Notes: generated by a model not told the origin, from the sequence alone. A DNA stretch of 8,938 nucleotides from a bacterium (GCA_024231375.1 JAAEQP010001627.1:1-8938), one strand, 5' to 3'. Positions 1 through 7,188 are shown, counted from the first letter of the stretch. Program-made: numbers and translations.

Positions 1-1042
1 GCCCTACAACGCGCACAATGGGCGCAAGCAGAATGGCGCCCAGAAAACACACTCCGGTGACAACAGAGGCCAAGCCCGTCCGTGCGCCCGCGGCCACGCC
101 CGTGGCGCTTTCGATGTACGACGTGACCGTCGACGTGCCAAACAACGCGCCGAAGCACGTAGCGCCTGCGTCGCTGAGGAAGGCCCGGTTGGCGCGGGGG
201 AGATGCCCATCGTCGCCGATGTAGCCCGCCTGTTTGCCGACACCCACCAGCGTGCCGACCGTGTCGAAGAGGTCCATGAAGAAGAACAGGACAATCGCCA
301 CCAGCGCCGTATGCCAATTCTCGATGAGTTCGGTGAAGTTGAGGCTGAAAAACGTCTCGAACGACCGGTCGAGGTCCCCCTCGGGCTTGGGCATGACGCC
401 CGTCGCCACGCCGATACCGCAGGTGGCCAGGATGCCGATCAGAATGCCGCCCGGCACGCGCAGGGCCATGAGCGCCGCGATCAACAGCACGCCGAAACAG
501 GTCAGCAGGGCGACCCCGGTACGGAACCCGCCGAGGGTCACCATGGTGCATGGGTCGAGTTTGATGATGCCGCCCCATTGAAGGCCGATGAAGGCAATGA
601 ACAGCCCAATGGCCGGACCAATGGCGTTCTTCAGGCAATCGGGCAACACAAGCAACAGTTTTTCGCGCACGTTGAAGGCGCTCAAGACGAGGAAGATGAC
701 CCCCGAGATGAACACAATGGCCAGGCCCGCCTGCCAACTGAACCCCATCCCCCCCGCAAAGGTCGAACACACCGTAAACGCGAAAAAGAAGTTCTCGCCC
801 ATGCCCGGGGCGAGCGCGAAGGGGTAGTTCGCGTAGAGGCCCATGAGGATGCACGCCAAGGCCGACGACAAACATGTAGCCACCAACACCGAGCCAAACG
901 GCATGCCGCACGCATGCAACACGGTCGGCTGCACGAACACGATGTAGCTCATGGTCGTGAACGTGGTCAGGCCACCGACCACCTCCCGGCCAAGGGTAGA
1001 TCCGTTTTCTTCGATGCGAAAATGACGGTTCAGAAACGACAT
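1..1042 (-). CDS. AzgA/PbuG-type purine (hypoxanthine/guanine/adenine) permease, C-terminus cut by window edge
   Basis: This is an integral inner-membrane transporter of the NCS2/AzgA branch, expected to import purine bases with protons. I translated the reverse strand from the ATG at 1042-1040 and found 347 codons with no stop, running off the left edge. The family is usually about 430 residues, so roughly the last fifth is missing. Family signatures are APGMGENFFFAF at about residues 78-89, DLFDTVGTLVG at 257-267, and GTSTVTSYIESATG from residue 302, followed by a GARTGL motif. Hydrophobic segments recur throughout. The start codon directly follows the deacetylase stop (TAGATG). A Shine-Dalgarno AGGGGGA (1053-1059 on the complement) lies inside the deacetylase 3' end with 10 bases of spacing, so translation is probably coupled. 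The exact base specificity (adenine versus guanine/hypoxanthine) cannot be decided from sequence alone. Confidence 0.93.
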   Translation of the reverse strand, partial: MSFLNRHFRIEENGSTLGREVVGGLTTFTTMSYIVFVQPTVLHACGMPFGSVLVATCLSSALACILMGLYANYPFALAPGMGENFFFAFTVCSTFAGGMGFSWQAGLAIVFISGVIFLVLSAFNVREKLLLVLPDCLKNAIGPAIGLFIAFIGLQWGGIIKLDPCTMVTLGGFRTGVALLTCFGVLLIAALMALRVPGGILIGILATCGIGVATGVMPKPEGDLDRSFETFFSLNFTELIENWHTALVAIVLFFFMDLFDTVGTLVGVGKQAGYIGDDGHLPRANRAFLSDAGATCFGALFGTSTVTSYIESATGVAAGARTGLASVVTGVCFLGAILLAPIVRVVG

Positions 1043-1981
1043 CTAACGCGCGTCCCCCTGCGTCTCGGCCATCGTCATCAGTTCAGCGATGTGAGCCCGG
1101 GCCGATTCGGCCAGCGCCTTCGGATGGTAGCCCCCTTCAAGCACCGACACGATACGCCCCCCGGCGACATCCGCCACGCGGCGTGTGAACTCGCCGTAGG
1201 TGTCCGAGTGTAGCTCCTGGGCCGCGAGCGGATCCAACCGATGCCCGTCGAAACCACATGAAATCAACAGGAAATCCGGCTTGAATCGCTGAATCGCAGG
1301 CAACACCGTATCGTCCATGGCCGCCATCCATTCGCCGGGACCCGACCCCGGCGCCATGGGCACATTCAGATTGGTGTCGGCCGCGCCACGTTCGTCGGCA
1401 CGCCCCGTACCCGGAAACAGCGGTGACTGATGGATACTAGCGACGAACACCGCCGAGTCTTCATAAAACGCCTGCTGCGTACCGTTTCCGTGGTGTACGT
1501 CCCAATCGAGAATCGCCACCTTGCCAAGTTTGGCCTTCTCACGCAGCCACCGCGCCCCAATCGCCACGTTGTTGAACAAACAGAACCCCATGGCCCGGTC
1601 GCGTTCGGCATGGTGTCCCGGCGGCCGCACCGCGCAGAACGCGTTGGCCACCGCTCCGTCCAGCACGGCCTTGCACGCCGCAATCACGCTGCCCGCCGCC
1701 ATCCACGCCGCATCCCACGACCCCGGTCCCATCTTCGTGTCGGGGTCGGGATAGACCTTGTCTGAGCGGCACGTCTCGTCGATGAGGTCGATGTGGATGT
1801 CCGAATGCACCCGCAACAGGTCGTCCCGGGTTGCGCGCGCAGGTTCAAGCACCGTCACCCGGTCGCGGACCTCCTCGAACACAGGCCGAAGCGCCTCAAG
1901 ACGCTTCGGCGATTCGGGATGGTACGCGCCCGCGTCGTGGTTCAGGCCTTCCTCGAGAAACAGCAACCCCGTGCGCGCCAT
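1043..1981 (-). CDS. Class II histone-deacetylase-fold deacetylase (HDAC / acetylpolyamine amidohydrolase family)
   Basis: This is a 312-residue zinc-dependent deacetylase of the arginase/deacetylase fold, presumably cytoplasmic because no signal peptide is seen. Typical motifs in order are HPESPKRL (residues 21-28), RPPGHHAE (119-126) with the catalytic His pair H123/H124, FNN (136-138), DWDVHHGNGTQ (159-169) and CGFDGHRLDPL (242-252). The zinc ligands are inferred as D161, H163 and D245. LEGGY (281-285) supplies the catalytic Tyr of active class I/IIb enzymes, so activity looks intact. The reading frame stays open upstream to 2641, but that stretch lies over a promoter and antisense to the next gene. 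I chose the ATG at 1981 because homology begins there (MARTGLLFLEEG) and an AGGAG lies 11 bases upstream. Bacterial members act on acetylpolyamines, acetylated proteins or other acetamides. The substrate here is not determinable. The adjacent purine permease hints at a small-molecule role. Confidence 0.93.
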   Translation of the reverse strand: MARTGLLFLEEGLNHDAGAYHPESPKRLEALRPVFEEVRDRVTVLEPARATRDDLLRVHSDIHIDLIDETCRSDKVYPDPDTKMGPGSWDAAWMAAGSVIAACKAVLDGAVANAFCAVRPPGHHAERDRAMGFCLFNNVAIGARWLREKAKLGKVAILDWDVHHGNGTQQAFYEDSAVFVASIHQSPLFPGTGRADERGAADTNLNVPMAPGSGPGEWMAAMDDTVLPAIQRFKPDFLLISCGFDGHRLDPLAAQELHSDTYGEFTRRVADVAGGRIVSVLEGGYHPKALAESARAHIAELMTMAETQGDAR

Positions 1982-2015
1982 TGACTTGATGACTCCTAGC
2001 CGGTTGGATACGGCG

Positions 2016-2044
2016 ATTGTACGACCGCCCACCAGACGTGTCAA
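2016..2044 (-). promoter_or_regulatory. Near-consensus sigma-70 promoter for the deacetylase-permease operon
   Basis: On the minus strand a perfect -35 TTGACA (complement of 2039-2044) is followed after exactly 17 bases by a -10 TACAAT (complement of 2016-2021), which matches 5 of 6 positions. Initiation would fall near 2009. This leaves a leader of about 28 bases that carries AGGAG (complement of 1993-1997) before the ATG at 1981. Position, spacing and direction all suit the deacetylase-permease pair. Confidence 0.8.
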
Positions 2045-2047
2045 ACC

Positions 2048-2086
2048 ACTCCACGCACTCCATCCACTTGGTCCACTCCGTCCATC
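2048..2086. repeat. Degenerate 9-bp tandem repeat, four units plus a partial fifth
   Basis: Consecutive nonamers read ACTCCACGC, ACTCCATCC, ACTTGGTCC and ACTCCGTCC (2048-2083), and then a partial copy. The consensus is approximately ACTCCRTCC. The array is intergenic and starts 3 bases upstream of the -35 box of the minus-strand promoter, at about -39 to -75 relative to the predicted initiation site. It could be an array of regulator-binding sites, a slippage-prone microsatellite, or one copy of a dispersed intergenic repeat family. Confidence 0.7.
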
Positions 2087-2201
2087 ACCCTGCGGTGTCG
2101 GCCTGGTCCTCCTGAGGAGCCCCCGTCCCAATCCCGATGATGCATCCCAAAGACGGCTGTGATACACTGACCCGGCGTTTTCGAGTGTGGAGAACTGTCC
2201 T

Positions 2202-3002
2202 ATGCCAGACAAACCTATGCCGGAGTTCGAGTTCCTTTCGCTGGAGTATTGCGAAGGGTATGCCGTGGTGACCATCGACCGCCCCAAGGCGAACGCCTTG
2301 TCCCTCGAACTGGTGAGCGAGATTACCGACGTCATCGCCTTGCTGGGAGCCGACGAGTCGGTCCGCGCCATCGTGATCACGGGCGCGGGCGAACGGTTTT
2401 TCAGCGGCGGCGCGGACATTCCCACCTTACGTGAGTCTCTCAAAGAGCCCTTCGCCGAAGGGGGACTTCTGGCGGCGGGGCTCATCATGGTCGACGCGAT
2501 CGAGGCGTGCACGAAGCCGGTGGTGGCTGCCGTCAACGGGAACGCGGTCGGCGGGGGCTGTGAACTCATATTGGCGTGCCATTTCCGGATCTGCGCCGAC
2601 ACAGCCCAATTTGGCCAGCCCGAGATCAACCTCGGTATCATCCCTGGATGGGGGGGATGTCACCGTCTGCCTCGCCTGATCGGTGAGGCGCGGGCCCTGG
2701 ATTGGCTCGCAACGGGACGGATGGTGTCTTCCCAGGAAGCATTCGAGGCCGGGCTGGTTTGCAAGGTAACTCCGTTCGCGGACGTACTCAACGCCGCGAA
2801 GGAGTTGGCGAGTCTCCTGGCGTCGCGGCCGCCCGTCGCCATGCGCGCGATCCTGCGTACGGTGCGCGAACGGGCACTCTACCCGGACCGAGGCAGGACC
2901 CTGGAAGCGGAAGGGTTCGCGGAAGCGGGGGCCAGCGAGGATGCCACCGAAGGCGTAACCGCCTTCATCGAGAAACGTTCCCCCCGATTCCGTGGTGTAT
3001 GA
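2202..3002 (+). CDS. Enoyl-CoA hydratase/isomerase family protein (crotonase)
   Basis: This is a 266-residue cytoplasmic crotonase, normal length for the family. It is expected to hydrate 2-enoyl-CoA or carry out a related reaction through an oxyanion-stabilised CoA-thioester enolate. The first oxyanion-hole segment is GERFFSGGADI (residues 63-73). The second is in GNAVGGGCELILAC (113-126), which carries E121 at the classical first glutamate position. FGQPEINLGIIPGWGG (137-152) carries E141, the second catalytic glutamate. Both acid/base residues are therefore present, favouring hydratase activity over a pure isomerase. I chose the ATG at 2202 because GGAGAA (2189-2194) sits 7 bases upstream; a GTG at 2187 would add five residues. 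The stop overlaps the next start (ATGA, 2999-3002), so it is translationally coupled to the ceramidase/C45 fusion. The substrate is unknown; beta-oxidation of released acyl chains is an inference from context. Confidence 0.93.
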   Translation: MPDKPMPEFEFLSLEYCEGYAVVTIDRPKANALSLELVSEITDVIALLGADESVRAIVITGAGERFFSGGADIPTLRESLKEPFAEGGLLAAGLIMVDAIEACTKPVVAAVNGNAVGGGCELILACHFRICADTAQFGQPEINLGIIPGWGGCHRLPRLIGEARALDWLATGRMVSSQEAFEAGLVCKVTPFADVLNAAKELASLLASRPPVAMRAILRTVRERALYPDRGRTLEAEGFAEAGASEDATEGVTAFIEKRSPRFRGV

Positions 3003-5404
3003 GTAGGATGAAGCGATCCGGATTCACTATACTGGCCCTGACAACGCTGGCCCTCTGCGTGACGGCCGCTCCCACTCGCGCGCTCGACGCGGGCGCGGCC
3101 CGGATCGAGATCACGCCGCCCCTTGGCGTACCACTAAACGGCTACTACGACCGCTTGGGCCGGGGCGCGCTCAGCGTTCATGACCCGCTCTGGGCACGGT
3201 GCCTCTACCTCGAAGACGACGACACGCGTCTGCTCATCATCAACGCCGACCTGTGCGTGATCAACCGCGAACTGCGCGACCGCGTGATCGAATTGGCGCC
3301 GAAAGAAGTGCCCGCCGAGAACATCATCCTCACGGCAACCCACACCCACAGCGCCCAAGGCGGCATGGACAAGGATCTGCTGTTCCGCTCGGTATCGGGA
3401 CGCTTCATGCCGGAAGTGCTGGAGGAGACCGCCGGCCGCTTCGCGAAAGCCATGCGCGACGCCTACGCCGCACGCAAACGCGCCACCATCGGATACGGCG
3501 CCTTTGCCCAGGACGACCTGTCGGTCAACCGGCGCGAAGACGACGGCGCCATCGACAAACAGGTCGGCGTGATTCGGGTGGAAGATTCCGACGGGAACCC
3601 CATCGCCATCGTCGGCAACTTCGCGGCCCATCCCACGTCCGTGGGCGTGGACGACGCGTTGTCAGTGTCGGCCGACTACTGCGGCTTCTACTACAACGAA
3701 TTGGAGTCGCTGGCCGGTACGGAATGTGTGGCCATGTTCCTCAACGGAGCGCAAGGCAACCAGACCTGCGGCAACCCCGAAGGCAAGAAGGGTTGGGCAC
3801 GCACGGAATCCATCGGCCGCCTACTGGCACAACGCGTCATGGAGGCCTCTGAAGCCGTAACATGCACGGCCGCGGACCTCCACGTCGGGCATGCCACACC
3901 CAAGTTGCCTCTGGCCATTGCCGGCACGCTCGTGCCTTCGTCGACGATTCTCCACACGCTGGAAATCGACGACCTTCTCATGACCTTCTTCCCCGGCGAA
4001 CCCTGCGTGGAGATTGGCCTCCACATGCGAGAGCTTGCCCTGGCCCGCGGGTATGCCAACCAGTTCACGGTGGGACTCTCCGACGACCACCTGCTGTACT
4101 TCGCACCCCGCGCCTACTACCCGAAACTCTACTACGAAAACGCCATGAGCCTCTACGGACCCCGCATCGAGGACTGGTTCTACACCCAGTTCACCATGCT
4201 CATGACGAAAGGCGAACCCGTACTCGGCCGGCAGCCTGTGACGCCCCCCGAGATCGAGATGCTGCCGGGCGGGTCGCGCATCCATCTGAAAGGCACCCCC
4301 TACGCGGTGGGCTACCAACGGGGCGCGGCCTTCTCCGAGGCTATCCAGGGCGTCTACGCGGATCATGTGGTGAATCCATGCGAAACGGGCGAATACATCC
4401 CGGACAGGGGGATGTGGACCTTGGCCCCCTCCTTCATGGACCTGTCGGTGCTGGCCCTGCCGAACTTGGGCATCAGCATGCGCCCCATGACGGAAGGCAT
4501 TTTCGAACCCGTGTTCGAGGAGATGGAAGGCATGGCCGACGGCGCGGGCCTTCCCTTCGACGCGCTGCTCCTGACGCAGTGCGCGCCGGTCATCGCGGCC
4601 CGCACCGAGACCAAAGACTTGTACCGCGCACCGTTCTGCACCATGTTCGCCGCTACGGGTGACCGGGCAGGCGCCGACGACATCCTCGTGGGCCGGAACT
4701 TCGACTGGGCCGCGCAAGAGCCTCCGGTGATCGTTGAGACGACAACGGATTCGGGACGGCGAACGGTGCAGGTGGGATTCGCCTGGAACACCGGGACCTT
4801 CACAGGCATGAACGACGACGGCCTGGTGGTATGCGTGGAGCGCGTCGAAGCCCTCGGCGAACCATCCATCGACGGACCGGCTATCGAATGGGTGCTCCGG
4901 GAAATCCTCGAGAAGTACCAGACCGTCGACAGTTCCCTGCTCCGACTGGAGAAGGCCGATTACCTGCGCGGATACCACGTGTTACTCGCCGACGCCAATA
5001 CCACGGCCCGCGTGGTGGAACTCGGACGCGATCGGGTCGTCCGGAAGGCCGAGGGAGGACTTCTCCTGGGGATCCTGCCGCCGAAGCCACCCAGCGCCGA
5101 AGACACGGAAGGTGCGCCAACCACGCCGACTGTGGACGCCTCTGCCCTTGACCCGGCCGCGGTACGGTACGGACGGGTAGCGGAGTTGCTGGACGACGAG
5201 CGCATCATCGCGCCGAGCGAGATTCAGACGGTGTTGGCCGACCGGCACGAGACCGCACGGGATACCGAACAGATATTCGGCGCCACGACACGGTGCAGCG
5301 TGGTCTTTGAACCAAAGGCGCGTCGGCTCCACGTCTCGTTTCCGCTGGAAAGTGGCGACGCCGGTCCCTACACCACCATCACGCTGACGGAGGAATCGCC
5401 ATGA
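2999..5404 (+). CDS. Exported fusion: neutral/alkaline ceramidase-like domain + peptidase C45 (NAAA/acyltransferase-like) Ntn hydrolase
   Basis: This is an 801-residue secreted protein. Residues 1-28 form a signal peptide: MSRMKR, a hydrophobic core at 8-23, and likely cleavage after TRA. L-A-L-C is not a good lipobox. Residues ~29-415 match the neutral ceramidase N-terminal domain: ARIEITPPLGVPLNGYY (34-50), THTHS (114-118), NFAAHPTS with H211, PGEPCVEIG with E334, and Y367 in HLLYFAP. These correspond to the zinc-site residues of bacterial neutral ceramidase. The GDVSPN-type motif reads GNQTCG (253-258). Residues ~425-801 match C45: HLKGTPYAVGYQRG, then C547 in FCTMFAATG, the probable autocatalytically exposed nucleophile, and GRNFDW with R566 and D569. 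The usual TNHF-like segment is not evident; a Pro/Thr/Glu-rich stretch occupies 694-712. The start at 2999 overlaps the upstream stop. The frame is open back to 2702, but that part is antisense-type shadow of the hydratase. Substrates are presumably N-acyl amides or amides of similar lipids, which is inference. Confidence 0.9.
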   Translation: MSRMKRSGFTILALTTLALCVTAAPTRALDAGAARIEITPPLGVPLNGYYDRLGRGALSVHDPLWARCLYLEDDDTRLLIINADLCVINRELRDRVIELAPKEVPAENIILTATHTHSAQGGMDKDLLFRSVSGRFMPEVLEETAGRFAKAMRDAYAARKRATIGYGAFAQDDLSVNRREDDGAIDKQVGVIRVEDSDGNPIAIVGNFAAHPTSVGVDDALSVSADYCGFYYNELESLAGTECVAMFLNGAQGNQTCGNPEGKKGWARTESIGRLLAQRVMEASEAVTCTAADLHVGHATPKLPLAIAGTLVPSSTILHTLEIDDLLMTFFPGEPCVEIGLHMRELALARGYANQFTVGLSDDHLLYFAPRAYYPKLYYENAMSLYGPRIEDWFYTQFTMLMTKGEPVLGRQPVTPPEIEMLPGGSRIHLKGTPYAVGYQRGAAFSEAIQGVYADHVVNPCETGEYIPDRGMWTLAPSFMDLSVLALPNLGISMRPMTEGIFEPVFEEMEGMADGAGLPFDALLLTQCAPVIAARTETKDLYRAPFCTMFAATGDRAGADDILVGRNFDWAAQEPPVIVETTTDSGRRTVQVGFAWNTGTFTGMNDDGLVVCVERVEALGEPSIDGPAIEWVLREILEKYQTVDSSLLRLEKADYLRGYHVLLADANTTARVVELGRDRVVRKAEGGLLLGILPPKPPSAEDTEGAPTTPTVDASALDPAAVRYGRVAELLDDERIIAPSEIQTVLADRHETARDTEQIFGATTRCSVVFEPKARRLHVSFPLESGDAGPYTTITLTEESP
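5389..5395 (+). promoter_or_regulatory. Strong Shine-Dalgarno for the downstream membrane protein
   Basis: GGAGGAA lies inside the end of the ceramidase/C45 gene, 5 bases before the ATG at 5401. It fixes the start of the next gene and suggests that gene can be initiated efficiently as well as by coupling through the ATGA overlap (5401-5404). Confidence 0.75.
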
Positions 5405-7041
5405 GCGAGGCCGTCCGGTCATACAGCGCCAACGCGGGCCCGACGCGCAAAGGGCGCAAAGGGTGCCTCCGCGTGCGGAGCCTTCTGGCGCTTGTCCTGC
5501 TGGTCGTGATCGGGTACGGGTTCTGGACCACGCGCGACACCCACCCCGCGGCGCGGCTGGTGCCCACAGGCCAGAAATATCTGGTGGCCTTCACCGATCT
5601 CCTCAACACACGGCAGCGAATGGCCGAAAGTTCGGTCTGGGACGCCGTCCCCGAAGGCACAGCGCTGGCGGCTGTTCCGAAAGCGCTGGGACAAGAACTT
5701 GAACTGCCGGCCGGCCTTCCGGGCGGTGTGCCGGAGTGGATTCTCAACAACCTCTTCCACGAAGGCCTGTACCTGACCGGCAACGACCTGGACGCGTTCT
5801 CCGATGCCCTGGTGGTGACGAAAATGTCCCGCGTAGGGAAGCTGCTGGAGTGGATCCATGCCTTCGTTCCCGGCATCGAAACGGACCACGCGGGCGGCCT
5901 CGACCTCCGCCACATCCAGGATCCGGACGTATACTACGCCGTGCGCGGACGCGTCCTCGTGCTGTCGCGGTCGCGGGATGCGCTGGTCCGTTCGCTCACG
6001 TTGACTTCCGAAACGGCGATCGCCGAGGAAACATTGCTGGCGACCGTCAGTGGCGCAGGCCGCGAAGACGTGCGCGGCACCTTCGCCCTCGACAAAGACG
6101 ACCCTCTCGGCACGTGCTTCCAGCATGTCGGATTCGCCATTCGGCTCGATGCCTCCGAGGCGCGAGCCACGTGCCGTGTCGTGCTGCATCCGGCCTGCCA
6201 AGAGCGCTGGCGGGCGTTGCTGAACGGCGCGACCTCCGGGCCATTGATGGCGCCTCCGCCTGGCATGGTGTCGATCTCGGCGAATTTCGGCAAGCCCGTG
6301 GAGGCCTGCTGGGCGGCCATCGGCGAAGGGCTGACCAACTCCCGTAGAGACGTGTGGCCCGATATGCCCGAGACCGTTCCCGCCATCTTCTCCGAGGATC
6401 AATGGCGCGAATGGCAAGCGGTAGAAGAGGGCGTCGAACTCGGACTGGGGTCGTTCTTGACGAACATCGTCGGGCCGCTCGGACCCGGGTTCCGGGTGAG
6501 TTGGTGCGCCGTGGACTTGAATGAGATGATGCCCATGCCGGAGTTGGCGGGCACATTCGATGGGAACCCGGATGCCCTCGACGTGTTCCGGGAAGCCCTG
6601 CCGCCCATCCCCGAGGACGCGCCGCGGTGGGCATCGTTTCCACGATTCGAACCCGAACTGAACACGGTGACGCTTCCCATGATCGGGGGGCCGGCACTCG
6701 AACCCACGGCGGCGCCGTACGGCAGCGGTATCCTGGTGAGCACAAGCAGCCGGTTGGCGGCCGCGTTAATGGAGAGCGGCGGAGTCGCAGGTCAACTCCC
6801 GGAGGCCGGGAACCTGCATATCGCGGTTCGCCCGTATCCCTGCGTCGAAAGCGTGGTGGAGGCCGGGCGGCTGTTGGTAGACCAAGGGGTCATGCGGGGG
6901 CATACCCCCAAGACGTATGCGGCGATGACGGACCGGTGGCTCGTCCAGGCAGGCGCTGTGGAAGAAGCCAGCCTGCACGCTGCGGTTGACGGCGGGGATA
7001 TTGCCCTCGACGTTCGGGTTGTCTGCCCGGCGCGTCGGTAG
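5401..7041 (+). CDS. Membrane-anchored protein of unknown function
   Basis: I do not recognise this 546-residue protein. Its N-terminus is basic (R16, K17, R19, K20, R24, R26) and is followed by a single hydrophobic segment at about 27-42 (SLLALVLLVVIGYGFW). This predicts an N-in anchor with about 500 residues outside the cytoplasm. The remainder is a soluble alpha/beta-looking sequence with no catalytic motif I can name. Two sections look loosely repeated in style: hydrophobic strands ending in short acidic turns, as in the ELxGTFDGNPDALDVF region near residue 380. Large envelope proteins with this layout and no assigned function are common in planctomycete-like lineages. The start overlaps the ceramidase/C45 stop by 4 bases and has a strong Shine-Dalgarno, so it is the third member of that operon. 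A partner or anchor role for the secreted hydrolase is possible but unproven. Confidence 0.85.
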   Translation: MSEAVRSYSANAGPTRKGRKGCLRVRSLLALVLLVVIGYGFWTTRDTHPAARLVPTGQKYLVAFTDLLNTRQRMAESSVWDAVPEGTALAAVPKALGQELELPAGLPGGVPEWILNNLFHEGLYLTGNDLDAFSDALVVTKMSRVGKLLEWIHAFVPGIETDHAGGLDLRHIQDPDVYYAVRGRVLVLSRSRDALVRSLTLTSETAIAEETLLATVSGAGREDVRGTFALDKDDPLGTCFQHVGFAIRLDASEARATCRVVLHPACQERWRALLNGATSGPLMAPPPGMVSISANFGKPVEACWAAIGEGLTNSRRDVWPDMPETVPAIFSEDQWREWQAVEEGVELGLGSFLTNIVGPLGPGFRVSWCAVDLNEMMPMPELAGTFDGNPDALDVFREALPPIPEDAPRWASFPRFEPELNTVTLPMIGGPALEPTAAPYGSGILVSTSSRLAAALMESGGVAGQLPEAGNLHIAVRPYPCVESVVEAGRLLVDQGVMRGHTPKTYAAMTDRWLVQAGAVEEASLHAAVDGGDIALDVRVVCPARR

Positions 7042-7188
7042 TTCGGGCGATCCACGGCGGACGGCGCCACGATTCTATACGTAATTGACAACAGTTCCCG
7101 GACCTTGTCCGGCATTGCACGGGATGTGGCGCATCCGAGGAACGATGCCTTGGGCAACCGTGACTCGCACGGAGTAGAGTAGGAGCAA
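7042..7188. other. Intergenic region upstream of scpA
   Basis: These 147 bases separate the lipid-amidase-type operon from scpA. They hold a perfect TTGACA (7085-7090), but I cannot find a convincing -10 at 16-18 bases from it. They also hold a 6-bp perfect hairpin, CCGGAC-CTT-GTCCGG (7098-7112), without a following T-tract. A promoter for scpA is likely somewhere here, but I cannot assign it. AGGAG (7181-7185) lies 3 bases before the scpA ATG. Confidence 0.5.

Noticed and set aside
203..1213. 336-codon open frame on the plus strand at the left end
   Set aside because: It is antisense to the purine permease and the deacetylase, both clearly identified. The product is a charged, low-complexity sequence typical of a shadow frame.
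2048..2086. Short regular repeats considered as a CRISPR remnant
   Set aside because: Units are 9 bp, directly abutting with no spacers, and degenerate, unlike CRISPR repeats.
2109..2119. CTCCT-G-AGGAG inverted repeat
   Set aside because: The 5-bp arms do not extend further and are expected by chance. It is only weakly suggestive of an operator.
2158..2168. Possible -10 (GATACA/TACACT) for the hydratase operon
   Set aside because: At best 4 of 6 matches and no acceptable -35 at proper distance. A promoter probably exists between 2087 and 2188, but I cannot place it.
1982..2641. N-terminal extension of the deacetylase frame
   Set aside because: It would cross the promoter, the tandem repeat and the antisense of the hydratase. 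Homology and a Shine-Dalgarno support the start at 1981.
2702..2998. Upstream extension of the ceramidase/C45 frame into the hydratase gene
   Set aside because: The sequence is Arg/Gly-rich shadow. The signal peptide starts at 2999, coupled to the hydratase stop.
3821..4978. 385-codon open frame on the minus strand inside the ceramidase/C45 gene
   Set aside because: The composition is His/Arg/Gly-rich without family motifs, and it lies wholly antisense to a strongly supported gene. Long antisense frames are expected in GC-rich coding DNA. The same applies to minus-strand frames at 5419-6417 and 7075-7971.
7085..7090. Perfect TTGACA upstream of scpA
   Set aside because: No -10-like hexamer occurs at 16-18 bases, so I did not call a promoter.
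7098..7112. CCGGAC-CTT-GTCCGG hairpin as a rho-independent terminator
   Set aside because: The stem is only 6 bp and no T-run follows, so termination activity cannot be supported.
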